The notes beneath the pieces are model-generated. The model made no database searches, was not told where the DNA came from, and worked only from the letters and a program-made list of their open reading frames with translations. A DNA stretch of 64,000 nucleotides from Neobacillus cucumis (GTDB taxonomy: Bacteria > Bacillota > Bacilli > Bacillales > Cytobacillaceae): the NCBI RefSeq assembly GCF_016908975.1, contig NZ_JAFBEX010000011.1, positions 62,001 to 126,000 on the forward strand. The letters are read 5' to 3'. The position numbers were made by a program, and so were the translations under genes. Below, piece after piece: positions 36,475 to 45,122 of the stretch (positions are counted from its first letter, which is position 1; each line of letters begins with the position of its first letter).

Positions 36475-37526
36475 GGCTGTGTTAACCTTGGAAGTTGATT
36501 TCCATCCAGGCGCGAGCGGTTCGTGGGAGTGCCTGGTGGCCGAATGCAAGGGTGGTTAGGACAGGTAAAGCCGGAAAAAGCCAAGGGTTGTCCGAATGCA
36601 AGGATGATTCGGACAGAGCGAGCCGGAAAAAGCCAAGGGCTGTCCGAATGCAAGGATGATTCGGACAGAGCGAGCCGGAAAAAGCCAAGGGCTGTCCGAA
36701 TGCAAGGATGATTCGGACAGAGCGAGCTGGAAAAGGCCAAGGGCTGTCCGAATACAAGGGTGATTCGGACAGAGCGAGCTGGAAAAGGCCAAGGGCTGTC
36801 CGAATACAAGGGAGATTCGGACAGAGCGAGCTGGAAAAGGCCAAGGGCTGTCCGAATACAAGGGTAATTCGGACAGAGCGAGCCGAAAGAAGCCAAGAGC
36901 TGTCCGAATACAAGGATGATTCGGACAGAGCGAGCGGAAAAAAGCCAAGGGTTGTCCGAATACAAGGGTGATTCGGACAGAGCGAGCCGAAAGAAGCCAA
37001 GAGCTGTCCGAATACAAGGATGATTCGGACAGAGCGAGCTGGAAAAGGCCAAGGGCTGTCCGAATACAAGGGTAATTCGGACAGCTTGAGCTCAAAAAAG
37101 CCAAGGGCTGTCCGAATACAACGGTAATTCGGACAAACTGAGCCCAAAGAGGCCAAGGGCTGTCCGAATACAACGGTAATTCAGACAGCTTGAGCTCAAA
37201 AAAGTCAAGGGCTGTCCGAATACAACGGTAATTCGGACAAACTGAGCCCAAAGAAGCCAAGGGCTGTCCGCGAATACAAGTGTGATTCGGACAGAGCGAG
37301 CTGGAAAAGGCCAAGGGCTGTCCAAATACAAGGGTAATTCGGACAGAGCGAGCTGGAAAAGGCCAAGGGCTGTCCGAATGCAAGGGGAATTCGGACAGTT
37401 CCAGCTGGAAACATCCAAGGGCTGTCCTCAGCGCTATTACGCCTGCGGGTCTCCCCTGCCCCGTACCCGCTGAAGTCTCGCACCTTTCACTTCAATCAAC
37501 AATGACTTTTAACTTTTAACACAGCC
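36475..37526. mobile_element. TIR-bounded element of 1052 bp carrying a 52-bp repeat array
   Basis: Ends are GGCTGTGTTAA and TTAACACAGCC, perfect 11-bp inverted repeats, and match those of the element at 30021-30266 at all but one position. Near the right end, the minus strand has GCGGGTACGGGGCAGGGGAG, homologous to the core of the small element. Between lies the tandem array. There is no transposase gene; the long open frames through the array are a by-product of its repeats. Confidence 0.75.
36541..37430. repeat. Array of about 17 tandem 52-bp hairpin repeats
   Basis: Each unit contains CTGTCCGAAT and ATTCGGACAG, a 10-bp inverted repeat around a 9-10-base loop, then a variable linker (GAGCGAGCTGGAAAAGGCCAAGGG type). 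Spacing is 52 bp almost throughout, with one 54-bp unit near 37270. Linker variants (gagcgagc, cttgagctc, aactgagccc) recur in blocks, showing segmental duplications. There are no unique spacers, so it is not a CRISPR array. Confidence 0.92.
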
Positions 37527-37598
37527 ATGTTTTTAAAATGGTTTAGCCCTTTTTTATTCATCTGGGACTGATAATAATGGAGGTGAATTTTGTAATAG

Positions 37599-37823
37599 TT
37601 ATTCTATGAGTTTTCCCAGAGGTCTATATATCCAATCTACTAATTCAGTAGGGCCCGGTATATCAGGGAAAAATAGCAATAAATTTGCCATAATCCATCC
37701 GAGAGCCGATAGGATAATGAGTGCTGCCTTTTCTTTTTTTTGATCCTGGTTTAATTTAGGCCATTGAAAAAGAATGATTAAAATAATTAATGCGGTACAT
37801 CCTAGCAGAGGTCCCCATTTCAT
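37599..37823 (-). CDS. Small membrane protein of the ger operon, 74 residues
   Basis: Two hydrophobic segments (about 6-20 and 34-52) separated by a charged loop NQDQKKEK. Its ATG overlaps the gerC stop (ATGA), so it is translationally coupled. Small two-TM proteins accompany several gerA-type operons as a D-type subunit; I infer this role from position and topology. Confidence 0.75.
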   Translation of the reverse strand: MKWGPLLGCTALIILIILFQWPKLNQDQKKEKAALIILSALGWIMANLLLFFPDIPGPTELVDWIYRPLGKLIE

Positions 37824-39022
37824 TCCTTATTCACCCCATTCATAGAGAATTTAGGATTGGTGGTAATCATTCCTTCCCGGCGGACATGGGTTTTTATATC
37901 AAAAGAGACTTCTACATTTGGATAAATAGTACCCCAATCATTTTTTTCTCTTTTCCATACCTTGGGATATTTTCGGTGAAAAGCATCGGCAAACCCTAAA
38001 ATATCTACTTTCTTATCCTTTTGAACAGCACTAAGAGCTAATTGAACCCTTTTTTCGATCCTCTTTTCCAAGAGTTTTTCCAGTTTTTTTGCGACCTTGG
38101 GATCTGAGGTATCTAGGGATGTTGAGTTTTGCACAATATCGTTTTCAGATGTAGCTTTAAATATGATTTTCCACTTTCCATTTTCTATTTTAGGGACTAA
38201 CTTTGTCTTTGCTTTAATTAATTTCACTGAGATATATCCATCTGTATTCCATGGTTTTAAAGAAATAATCGACATTTCAATTTCATTTCTGAACCACAAT
38301 ACCCCTCTTGTCACTTGGGAGTTAATGTGACCAATCATTTTGTCCTTATTAAAGAGAGCAGTTCCAGTAATGTAAGCAATGGTTTGTTTTCCTTTCTCAT
38401 TTTCCGAATGGAGGATATTAATCCAGGGAATCCCGAGGTCGCCAGAGTCACTGATCAACATTTCTGCTAAATCTTTTGTCGATACATCCATTCCAATTTT
38501 AAGAGCGGCTAGTTCTCGAAGCACTTCTGAAATATCCCGCTCAAGCGGGGGCAAGAGGCTGAGAATCTTTGTCACCTTTTGCCCACTGATAAAAATATTC
38601 GTACTTTCTCGTATCTGCGGATATCGCATAATAAAGTCAATATGCGCTGCAATTCCTTCTTTAGCAAGCTCCTCATCAATAATGAAAACTTTGCAGATCC
38701 CCCAGAAAATTTGCCGCGGGAGTATTCCCTGCAGTTTGGACATGGCTTCTGCCAGTGTTTTTCCGGTTGCCTTTCGTACGAATGTTTTTACACTGCTGCT
38801 GCCCCCGTTTCCCTGCTGTCCTATCTCACCTTTTGGAACATTGATGAGAACGGAAAGTTCAATCATATCTTTTGATTTTTTATCGATTCCTGCAGCAGTT
38901 ACCATTGCCAAGTCGTTAAGTTCATGCCTATCCCAGCATCCACTTAGAAAAACAGATGATACGATCAAATGGATTAGAACCAAATGCTTTCCTTTACTTT
39001 TTTGAAAAAGGCTGAGGTTCAT
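37820..39022 (-). CDS. gerKC: Germinant receptor lipoprotein, GerC family
   Basis: C subunit of a spore inner-membrane germinant receptor. 400 residues with a lipoprotein signal ending LSGC (Cys29), followed by the family-typical WDRHELND, VTAAGIDKK and the C-terminal Ger(x)C domain. AAAGGAA lies before the ATG; the gap to the B subunit gene is 4 bp. The letter (K, A, B) is not certain; the symbol marks only the C-subunit type. Confidence 0.9.
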   Translation of the reverse strand: MNLSLFQKSKGKHLVLIHLIVSSVFLSGCWDRHELNDLAMVTAAGIDKKSKDMIELSVLINVPKGEIGQQGNGGSSSVKTFVRKATGKTLAEAMSKLQGILPRQIFWGICKVFIIDEELAKEGIAAHIDFIMRYPQIRESTNIFISGQKVTKILSLLPPLERDISEVLRELAALKIGMDVSTKDLAEMLISDSGDLGIPWINILHSENEKGKQTIAYITGTALFNKDKMIGHINSQVTRGVLWFRNEIEMSIISLKPWNTDGYISVKLIKAKTKLVPKIENGKWKIIFKATSENDIVQNSTSLDTSDPKVAKKLEKLLEKRIEKRVQLALSAVQKDKKVDILGFADAFHRKYPKVWKREKNDWGTIYPNVEVSFDIKTHVRREGMITTNPKFSMNGVNKE

Positions 39023-39026
39023 TCTG

Positions 39027-40127
39027 CTATTTTCCTTTCATTTGCTTTGATCTATTTTTGATTAATGCAATGAGTAACAAAATGATAGGTAAACCTAGCT
39101 GAAAAGATAGAACATAAAAAGTGGCAGTTGAACTAAGAAATTGAGATAATTCCTGCAGACTAGACGCCGACCACTGCCCTATGATTACTAACAAAACACC
39201 TGTTGGTAGAACCAATGGACGGAAATCCTTGAGTTTGAGCCATTGTGCCATCCCAAGGACGAGGACATAATAAAAGACCGTAATTTTAACAAATGCTCCC
39301 GCTACCCAAATAGCCATGACGACCGCTTCCAAGTGTTCAAAGAAGTCAGCAATACTTATATAACGAGCTGCAATCATAACAGGATAGGTGACCACTGAAT
39401 TTAATTTTCCCAGGAGTAAAAGTGTCATGATATTCGTAATAACCATAATCAACATTACGCTAAATACGGAGATCATTCCCCATTTAAGGCCTTTTTCTTG
39501 ATCAGTTAAATATGGAAGGAAAAATGAAATAAGGAAATATTCGCTAAACCAGCATTGCGGTACAATCGATCCGAATAAAGAAGGTGCTAGGCCATTTTCT
39601 AAAATGGGGAACATATGGCTCATATCTAAATCCTTAAAGAGTAAGACAAAAATGGTGAGATAAAGAAGGGTAACAACTGGCACGATGATTTCGGCACACC
39701 TTCCAATCACCTCAAGTCCTCCATATACTGCAAAGGCGGAAACCATCACCATTGAGCCTAAAACTACCACCATTGGCGTAAGGTGGAGAAATGTACCTGA
39801 GACAAACTCACCATACTCCCGGGTAATAATGCCCGTTATGTGCATATAAAACAGCAAATAACTAGCTGCAATGATTTTTCCAATTACTTTTCCAAGAATT
39901 AGTTCGCTGAATTGTATTAACGTTTCTTTCGGATAGAGCTTATGGAACCGATAGGCAATATAAACAATGATAAAACCTGTGACAGAGGCCCAAATAGGGG
40001 ATAGCCAAAGGTCTTGTTTTGCATGTTTAGCGGTGATAGCTGGAACAAGCATTAGGACTGTTGCTAAAATGGTAGGATTCATCATTACGGCCATTTGAAT
40101 GGAAGAAATCTTCCCGCGTTCAATCAT
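39027..40127 (-). CDS. gerKB: Germinant receptor permease-like subunit, GerB family
   Basis: B subunit, an APC-type transporter-like protein binding or passing germinants in the spore inner membrane. 366 residues with ten hydrophobic segments; REYGEFVSGTFLHLTP and WFSEYFLISFFLPYL are typical of the family. GGAGGTGA precedes the ATG. Third-party ligand specificity cannot be read from the sequence. Confidence 0.92.
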   Translation of the reverse strand: MIERGKISSIQMAVMMNPTILATVLMLVPAITAKHAKQDLWLSPIWASVTGFIIVYIAYRFHKLYPKETLIQFSELILGKVIGKIIAASYLLFYMHITGIITREYGEFVSGTFLHLTPMVVVLGSMVMVSAFAVYGGLEVIGRCAEIIVPVVTLLYLTIFVLLFKDLDMSHMFPILENGLAPSLFGSIVPQCWFSEYFLISFFLPYLTDQEKGLKWGMISVFSVMLIMVITNIMTLLLLGKLNSVVTYPVMIAARYISIADFFEHLEAVVMAIWVAGAFVKITVFYYVLVLGMAQWLKLKDFRPLVLPTGVLLVIIGQWSASSLQELSQFLSSTATFYVLSFQLGLPIILLLIALIKNRSKQMKGK

Positions 40128-40143
40128 AAATATTACTCACCTC

Positions 40144-41727
40144 CTAATCATTTCCATCGGCAGGGCTGGGCTTTTGCCCTTTTGACTGGCGATACTTGTT
40201 ATAATTTCCTGTCAGATGCGGACGCTTCCGAATAGACCACCAAGGTGCTCTCAGCAAAACATCTTTCACCTCGGCTCCTTCTAATGGGGCCATCGGCGAT
40301 AGATATGGTACTCCAAATGATCGTAAGGTGCATAAATGAACAATAATTAATAGAATTCCAAGCATAATCCCAAGCAGTCCGAGTGTCCCGGCAAAAAAAA
40401 TCATGGGGAAACGGAGCACCCTGATCGCAATGGAGGCATTGTAGCGCGGGATCGCAAAGGAAGCAATCCCGGTAATGGCAACGACCATTACCATGGGGGC
40501 TGATACAAGTCCTGCAGAAACCGCCGCATCACCAATCACGAGTGCCCCGACAATACTGACCGCAGAACCCACTTGTTTTGGCAGTCGAATCCCGGCCTCC
40601 CGTAATGCCTCGAAAGTAATTTCCATTAATAAGGCCTCAATAAGAGCAGGGAATGGCACTTTTTCTCGTGACTCTGCCACACTAAGCAAAAGAGTGGTTG
40701 GAATCATTTCTTGATGAAACGTCAGAATCGCTACATAGGAAGAAGGAAGAAGCAAAGCAATTAATAAAAAGCTGTACCGCAGCCAACGAATTAATGTTCC
40801 AATCATAAACCGTTGGTAATAATCTTCAGGTGACTGCAGCAAGGAATAAAACGTAACAGGTCCAATAAGGGCAAAGGGTGTACCGTCCGTTAATATCACG
40901 ACCCGACCTTCGAGCAGATGCGCAGCAGCTGAATCTGGACGCTCCGTACTAATCATTTGTGGAAAGGGAGAATAAGGATCGTCCTCCAAATACTCTTCAA
41001 TATAGCCACTTTCCAAAATACCGTCAATATCAATTCGGTTTAATCTGTTATGGACTTCTTCCACTAAAGTATCATCGGCAATTCCTTTCATATACATATA
41101 GACGATCTGGGTTTGGCTGTACTTTCCCAGTGTGGTTTTTTTCCATTTTAAATCTGGGCTTTTGAGTTTACGGCGCAAAAGTGAGATGTTCACCCCTAGT
41201 GTTTCAGTGAACCCGTCCCTTGGACCGCGGACAACGGATTCAGCAATGGGTTCCTCAACAGCACGTTTTTCCCATTTAGCTAACCCAACTGAAACAGCTT
41301 GTATTTGTCCATCAATTAGAATCACCGGGTTCCCTATAGAGACCTGTTCAATGATTTCAGCTAAAGTATTTAATGGGTTCACTTTTGAAACGGTTAATTT
41401 TTGATTGAGCATATCAGGAGTGACTGCTTGTTCTAAATCACCAGGCCTCATAAGTGGTTGAAGTACACTGTGATCAATTTCTTCAATATTTGCCAATCCT
41501 TCTAGATAAATAATAACGGCCGCTGTAATTTCACCTAAAAGAAAATTACGAAAGATTACATCTGGACAATCTGTGTAAACAGATTTTAAACATTCTACAT
41601 TTATCGATAAGTTTCTAGAAAGAATATCACCCTCTACTAGTTTTTCCGGATCAGCCTTTTGTTGTTTTGGTTCTAATAGATCTATTTTTTTGTATTTTTT
41701 CTTTCGTAAATTTCTTATTAAATGCAT
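40144..41727 (-). CDS. gerKA: Germinant receptor subunit, GerA/SpoVAF family
   Basis: A subunit; 527 residues with a large cytoplasmic N-terminal half and about five C-terminal membrane segments. Conserved blocks include RGPRDGFTETLGVNISLLRRKLKSP (in parts), PFPQMISTERPDSAAAHLLEGRVVILTDGTPFALIGP (in parts) and REAGIRLPKQVG. GGGGAAG precedes the ATG. First gene of the gerA-B-C-D-like operon; forespore (sigma-G) expression is expected, but I cannot identify a clean sigma-G promoter. Confidence 0.93.
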   Translation of the reverse strand: MHLIRNLRKKKYKKIDLLEPKQQKADPEKLVEGDILSRNLSINVECLKSVYTDCPDVIFRNFLLGEITAAVIIYLEGLANIEEIDHSVLQPLMRPGDLEQAVTPDMLNQKLTVSKVNPLNTLAEIIEQVSIGNPVILIDGQIQAVSVGLAKWEKRAVEEPIAESVVRGPRDGFTETLGVNISLLRRKLKSPDLKWKKTTLGKYSQTQIVYMYMKGIADDTLVEEVHNRLNRIDIDGILESGYIEEYLEDDPYSPFPQMISTERPDSAAAHLLEGRVVILTDGTPFALIGPVTFYSLLQSPEDYYQRFMIGTLIRWLRYSFLLIALLLPSSYVAILTFHQEMIPTTLLLSVAESREKVPFPALIEALLMEITFEALREAGIRLPKQVGSAVSIVGALVIGDAAVSAGLVSAPMVMVVAITGIASFAIPRYNASIAIRVLRFPMIFFAGTLGLLGIMLGILLIIVHLCTLRSFGVPYLSPMAPLEGAEVKDVLLRAPWWSIRKRPHLTGNYNKYRQSKGQKPSPADGND

Positions 41728-41846
41728 CGCAACTTCCCCACTGTCTGTTGAAAATTAACCTAGAAGGAATTTATCATCCATCCTATTTTGATACCTGAAT
41801 GGTTTTTTTATCCAACAATTATTTCTGGAGGTTTTAAGAAACATAA

Positions 41847-41890
41847 AAAGCCTAATTCCAAGTTCAAAGAACAAGGAATTAGGCTTATTT
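41847..41890 (-). terminator. Terminator after the SDR gene
   Basis: AAGCCTAATTCC pairs with GGAATTAGGCTT; a T-run follows on the minus strand. Confidence 0.88.
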
Positions 41891-41975
41891 AAAAATAAAT
41901 ATAGTATTGTTAACATTGTTTAGAAACACTGTACGATTGCTAAAGTGGTATTATTCTATTAATTGAATCCTCATC

Positions 41976-42719
41976 TTATTTCGCTGTATATCCACCATCA
42001 ACAAGGATCGTTGTCCCCGTAACAAAGTCATTTTCCGCTAAGAAAACAACTGCATGTGCGATTTCCTCTGGCTTGCCTAAGCGGCCAATTGGATGTTTAG
42101 CAACTAAGCCATCGTAAAAATCACCAAGGGCTTCTTTATTAACCATACCTGATTCAATAAAACCAGGAGCCACCGCATTTACTCGAATATTACGGTCAGC
42201 ATATTCCAATGCAACCGATTTTGTAATTAAATTAACAGCCCCTTTACTTGCTGCATATGGAATAGAGGTTGGTTCACCAACACTTCCTAAGATAGATGAA
42301 GTGTTAATAATAGAACCGCCACCAGTTTTAAGCATTTCGCGAAGCGCATATTTAATCCCATAAAACACACCATCTTGGTTAATCGAAATAACACGCTTAT
42401 AATCTTCATCCGTTAATTCGTGTGTTGGTTTTTGGATGCCAGTTCCTGCATTATTAAAGATGACATCTAATTGTCCAAAATGTTTTACTGTTTCAGCAAC
42501 AAGATTTTCAACGGATTGCTCATCTGCCACATTTACAGAGGCAAATAATACGTTTTCATATTTCTTTTTTAACTCTTGTTCGACTCTAACGCCAGCCTCA
42601 TTATTGTAATCACCAATAACCACTTTAGCCCCTTTGTCTAGGAATGCCTTAACAGTTGCTAATCCTATCCCAGATGCACCGCCAGTTACAATGGCAACCT
42701 TATTATTTAAATTTGTCAT
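41976..42719 (-). CDS. Short-chain dehydrogenase/reductase (SDR)
   Basis: Classical SDR of 247 residues: TGGASGIG cofactor motif (about 11-18), NNAGTG near 89, Ser and YAASKG catalytic residues near 140-157, and the C-terminal VTGTTILVDGGYTAK. Resembles 3-oxoacyl-ACP reductase or glucose dehydrogenase-like enzymes; Asp38 in VIGDYNNE suggests NAD preference. AGGAGG precedes the ATG. Monocistronic; substrate unknown. Confidence 0.88.
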   Translation of the reverse strand: MTNLNNKVAIVTGGASGIGLATVKAFLDKGAKVVIGDYNNEAGVRVEQELKKKYENVLFASVNVADEQSVENLVAETVKHFGQLDVIFNNAGTGIQKPTHELTDEDYKRVISINQDGVFYGIKYALREMLKTGGGSIINTSSILGSVGEPTSIPYAASKGAVNLITKSVALEYADRNIRVNAVAPGFIESGMVNKEALGDFYDGLVAKHPIGRLGKPEEIAHAVVFLAENDFVTGTTILVDGGYTAK

Positions 42720-42866
42720 GATTAATTCCTCCCCAATATTAATTCAACACACTATTAACAGTAAGAACCAAATCGCCTTACGTTTCCCCTTTGTGTGTTT
42801 TACACTATAAAAATAGTACAAAAATATCATAGCAAATCATTTGTCGATTGTCGACAAAAACGTATT

Positions 42867-42923
42867 AGAATCATGGGGACGGTTCTGTTGATTCGGAATC
42901 AGTAGAACCGTCCCCGTGATTCT
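42867..42923. repeat. Palindromic intergenic repeat (GGGGACGGTTCT type), copy 1
   Basis: AGAATCATGGGGACGGTTCT pairs with AGAACCGTCCCC and GTGATTCT. A second copy is at 54522-54577. Confidence 0.8.
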
Positions 42924-43032
42924 TGAAATGTCAATAATGCTCACTTTTTGCATGATGAAATTGGTTTAAATTTCTGACTAGTCTGATTATAATAGGGACG
43001 AATACCTATAAGCTTAAAAGGAGGAACTAGTT

Positions 43033-43884
43033 ATGAAGTTTAGGCGTTTTTCTTTTATCTTAGTGTTCATCTTGCTATTGAACACATTCGTAGCTCCGTT
43101 AGCGTTTGCCAAATCTTCGCCAGATCCAAAACCCAAGCTTAATATTGTCGCGCTAGGAGATTCGATTACCTTTGGATATCCACCACCCTCAACAACAGCC
43201 TTTCCTGATTTAATTTCAGGCGCAACTAATGTCGTAAAGTTTGGCGGGAGCGGTGCCACTTCGGCAGATTTATTAGCTGCAATTAACGCTAATCCAAAGG
43301 CATTTAAGGATGCCCTTAGGGAAGCCGATGTAGTAACGATCAATATCGGAAGTAATGATTTCATTCAGGCGACAGGATTGGCAACTCTTTTTGGCCAAAT
43401 ACAGCAGTTATTGCCGATTGATAATCAGACTAAACTTGGACAATTGGCTCAGCTATTGAGTTCTGCACCATCCACACTCAAACCTCTTACACAAGATCAA
43501 ATTAATGTATATACAAATAATTTAACAAAAATAGTTAAAATGGTTAAGGCACATTCAGATGCTCCAATCATTTTATATAACCTATATAACCCTATCGTTA
43601 TAGGCACTATTCCTGGTTTTGAACCATACCTTACACCGCTACATAACTTTGTAGAAAGTAATTTAACAATCGTAAATGGAGCAATTCAAAAAGCAGGAAA
43701 TATAAAAGGAACCTATGTAGCAGATGCATACACTACATTTAGTCAAAATGCAGCAGCCTTCATTCTTCCTTTTGATATCCATCCAACACTAGCAGGACAT
43801 CAGGCTCTAGCGTCATTAGCTGATGCCCAAATTCAATCACTATTCCAGCAAAAAAAAGACGACGACCATCACGACTGCCATTAA
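43033..43884 (+). CDS. Secreted SGNH/GDSL-type hydrolase
   Basis: Exported esterase/lipase-like enzyme, 283 residues. Signal peptide (about 1-26, ending PLAFA|K), block I GDSITFGY with the nucleophile Ser near residue 45, GGSGATSADLL (block II region), NIGSNDF (block III Asn), and the catalytic Asp-His in FDIHPTLAGHQ near residue 255. AGGAGG precedes the ATG. A hydrophilic, His/Asp-rich tail (KKDDDHHDCH) may bind metal. Monocistronic; substrate unknown. Confidence 0.9.
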   Translation: MKFRRFSFILVFILLLNTFVAPLAFAKSSPDPKPKLNIVALGDSITFGYPPPSTTAFPDLISGATNVVKFGGSGATSADLLAAINANPKAFKDALREADVVTINIGSNDFIQATGLATLFGQIQQLLPIDNQTKLGQLAQLLSSAPSTLKPLTQDQINVYTNNLTKIVKMVKAHSDAPIILYNLYNPIVIGTIPGFEPYLTPLHNFVESNLTIVNGAIQKAGNIKGTYVADAYTTFSQNAAAFILPFDIHPTLAGHQALASLADAQIQSLFQQKKDDDHHDCH

Positions 43885-43904
43885 AATAATTGGAAGGAAT
43901 ATAG

Positions 43905-43950
43905 AGATGCAGTGCGGTTCCCTATTGGACCGCAGCTGCATCTTTTTTTG
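43905..43950 (+). terminator. Terminator after the SGNH hydrolase
   Basis: ATGCAGTGCGGTTCC pairs with GGACCGCAGCTGCAT, then a T-run. Confidence 0.9.
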
Positions 43951-44085
43951 CATATTCCAAATTAGGTTGTCAATCGAAGTAAAGGTTTATTTTTCCTTTT
44001 ATTAGGTATATAATACCAAAAGCCAGAGTTTTAATTAACGTAAGAATTGTATCAGATAGATTAGTTTAAAGTGTGGAGTGAAAAA

Positions 44086-45084
44086 ATGTCAAAAAATCTA
44101 CCCCTTCTAACCATTGTCGTTCCTTGTTACAATGAAGAGCCTACCTTGGATGAAACGACTAAAGAACTTACACGAATTATGGACAAGTTAGTTTCAAATA
44201 AAAAAATTAACAATGAGAGTATTATTTTATATGTGGATGATGGAAGTAAAGATCAGACATGGGACAAAATTGAAGAAAAAATTGCATCTAGTCGATATGT
44301 GCATGGATTAAAACTAAGTAGAAATTTTGGCCATCAAGGAGCCTTAATTGCTGGCTTAGAAACAGCAAGAGAATTTTCCGATTGTGTCATTTCCATTGAT
44401 GCAGACCTTCAAGATGATGTTGAAGCAATCATAGAATTTATTGATAAATATCAGGAAGGCTATGAAATTGTTTATGGAGTTAGGGATAAACGGGACACCG
44501 ATACCCCCTTTAAAAGAAATACTGCCTTGTGGTTTTACAGTTTAATGAACAAAATGGGCGTAAAATTAGTCCCCAATCATGCTGATTATCGATTAATGAG
44601 TAAAAGAGCCTTAGACGAATTTGTAAAATATCAGGAAGAAAATTTATTTATTCGCGGCATTATCCCACTTTTGGGCTTTAAATCGACAAAGGTCTTCTAT
44701 AATCGTAAAGAAAGATTTGCAGGTGAATCCAAGTACCCCTTAAAGAAAATGATTGCCTTCGCTTTAGAGGGAATGACCTCATTCAGCGTTGCGCCTATCC
44801 GGCTTGTTTCTGCTCTAGGATATTTAATGGTGCTAATCGGGATTGGAATTGCAATTTACGCATTATTTGCGAAGATTTTTTCCTATACGGTAAGCGGCTG
44901 GACATCCTTAATGTTATCGATTTGGATTGTAGGAGGCGTACAGTTAGTCGCACTTGGAATTATTGGTGAATATGTAGGGAAGGTATTTAAGGAAACAAAA
45001 GGGCGTCCTAGGTATACCATTGAGCAAAATAGCTATTTAGAAAAACATCAAGAAAAGTATCCAGATCTTATGAAAAATCGATAA
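44086..45084 (+). CDS. Family 2 glycosyltransferase, polyprenyl-phosphate sugar synthase type (GtrB/CsbB-like)
   Basis: Transfers a sugar from a nucleotide donor to undecaprenyl phosphate at the inner membrane face. 332 residues: GT-A domain (TIVVPCYNEEPTLDET; DDGSKD; SIDADLQDD as the DxD site; QEENLFIRGI) and two C-terminal membrane segments (about 235-290). ATG 44086 follows GGAG; the longer frame from 44071 includes the binding site itself. The next gene is a GT-C type enzyme that could use the lipid-linked sugar. Confidence 0.9.
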   Translation: MSKNLPLLTIVVPCYNEEPTLDETTKELTRIMDKLVSNKKINNESIILYVDDGSKDQTWDKIEEKIASSRYVHGLKLSRNFGHQGALIAGLETAREFSDCVISIDADLQDDVEAIIEFIDKYQEGYEIVYGVRDKRDTDTPFKRNTALWFYSLMNKMGVKLVPNHADYRLMSKRALDEFVKYQEENLFIRGIIPLLGFKSTKVFYNRKERFAGESKYPLKKMIAFALEGMTSFSVAPIRLVSALGYLMVLIGIGIAIYALFAKIFSYTVSGWTSLMLSIWIVGGVQLVALGIIGEYVGKVFKETKGRPRYTIEQNSYLEKHQEKYPDLMKNR

Positions 45085-45122
45085 TAAATGCAAGTGGAGG
45101 ATTTCTAAAGGAAGGTAAAAAA

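Noticed and set aside
36541..37430. CRISPR array
   Set aside because: Repeats are contiguous with similar linkers, there are no unique spacers and no cas genes.
36482..37483. Several overlapping minus-strand and plus-strand open frames of 60-275 codons with SVRIILVFGQPLAF-like repeats
   Set aside because: They arise from the 52-bp tandem array, whose period shifts frame each unit; all frames stay open, none has a ribosome binding site.
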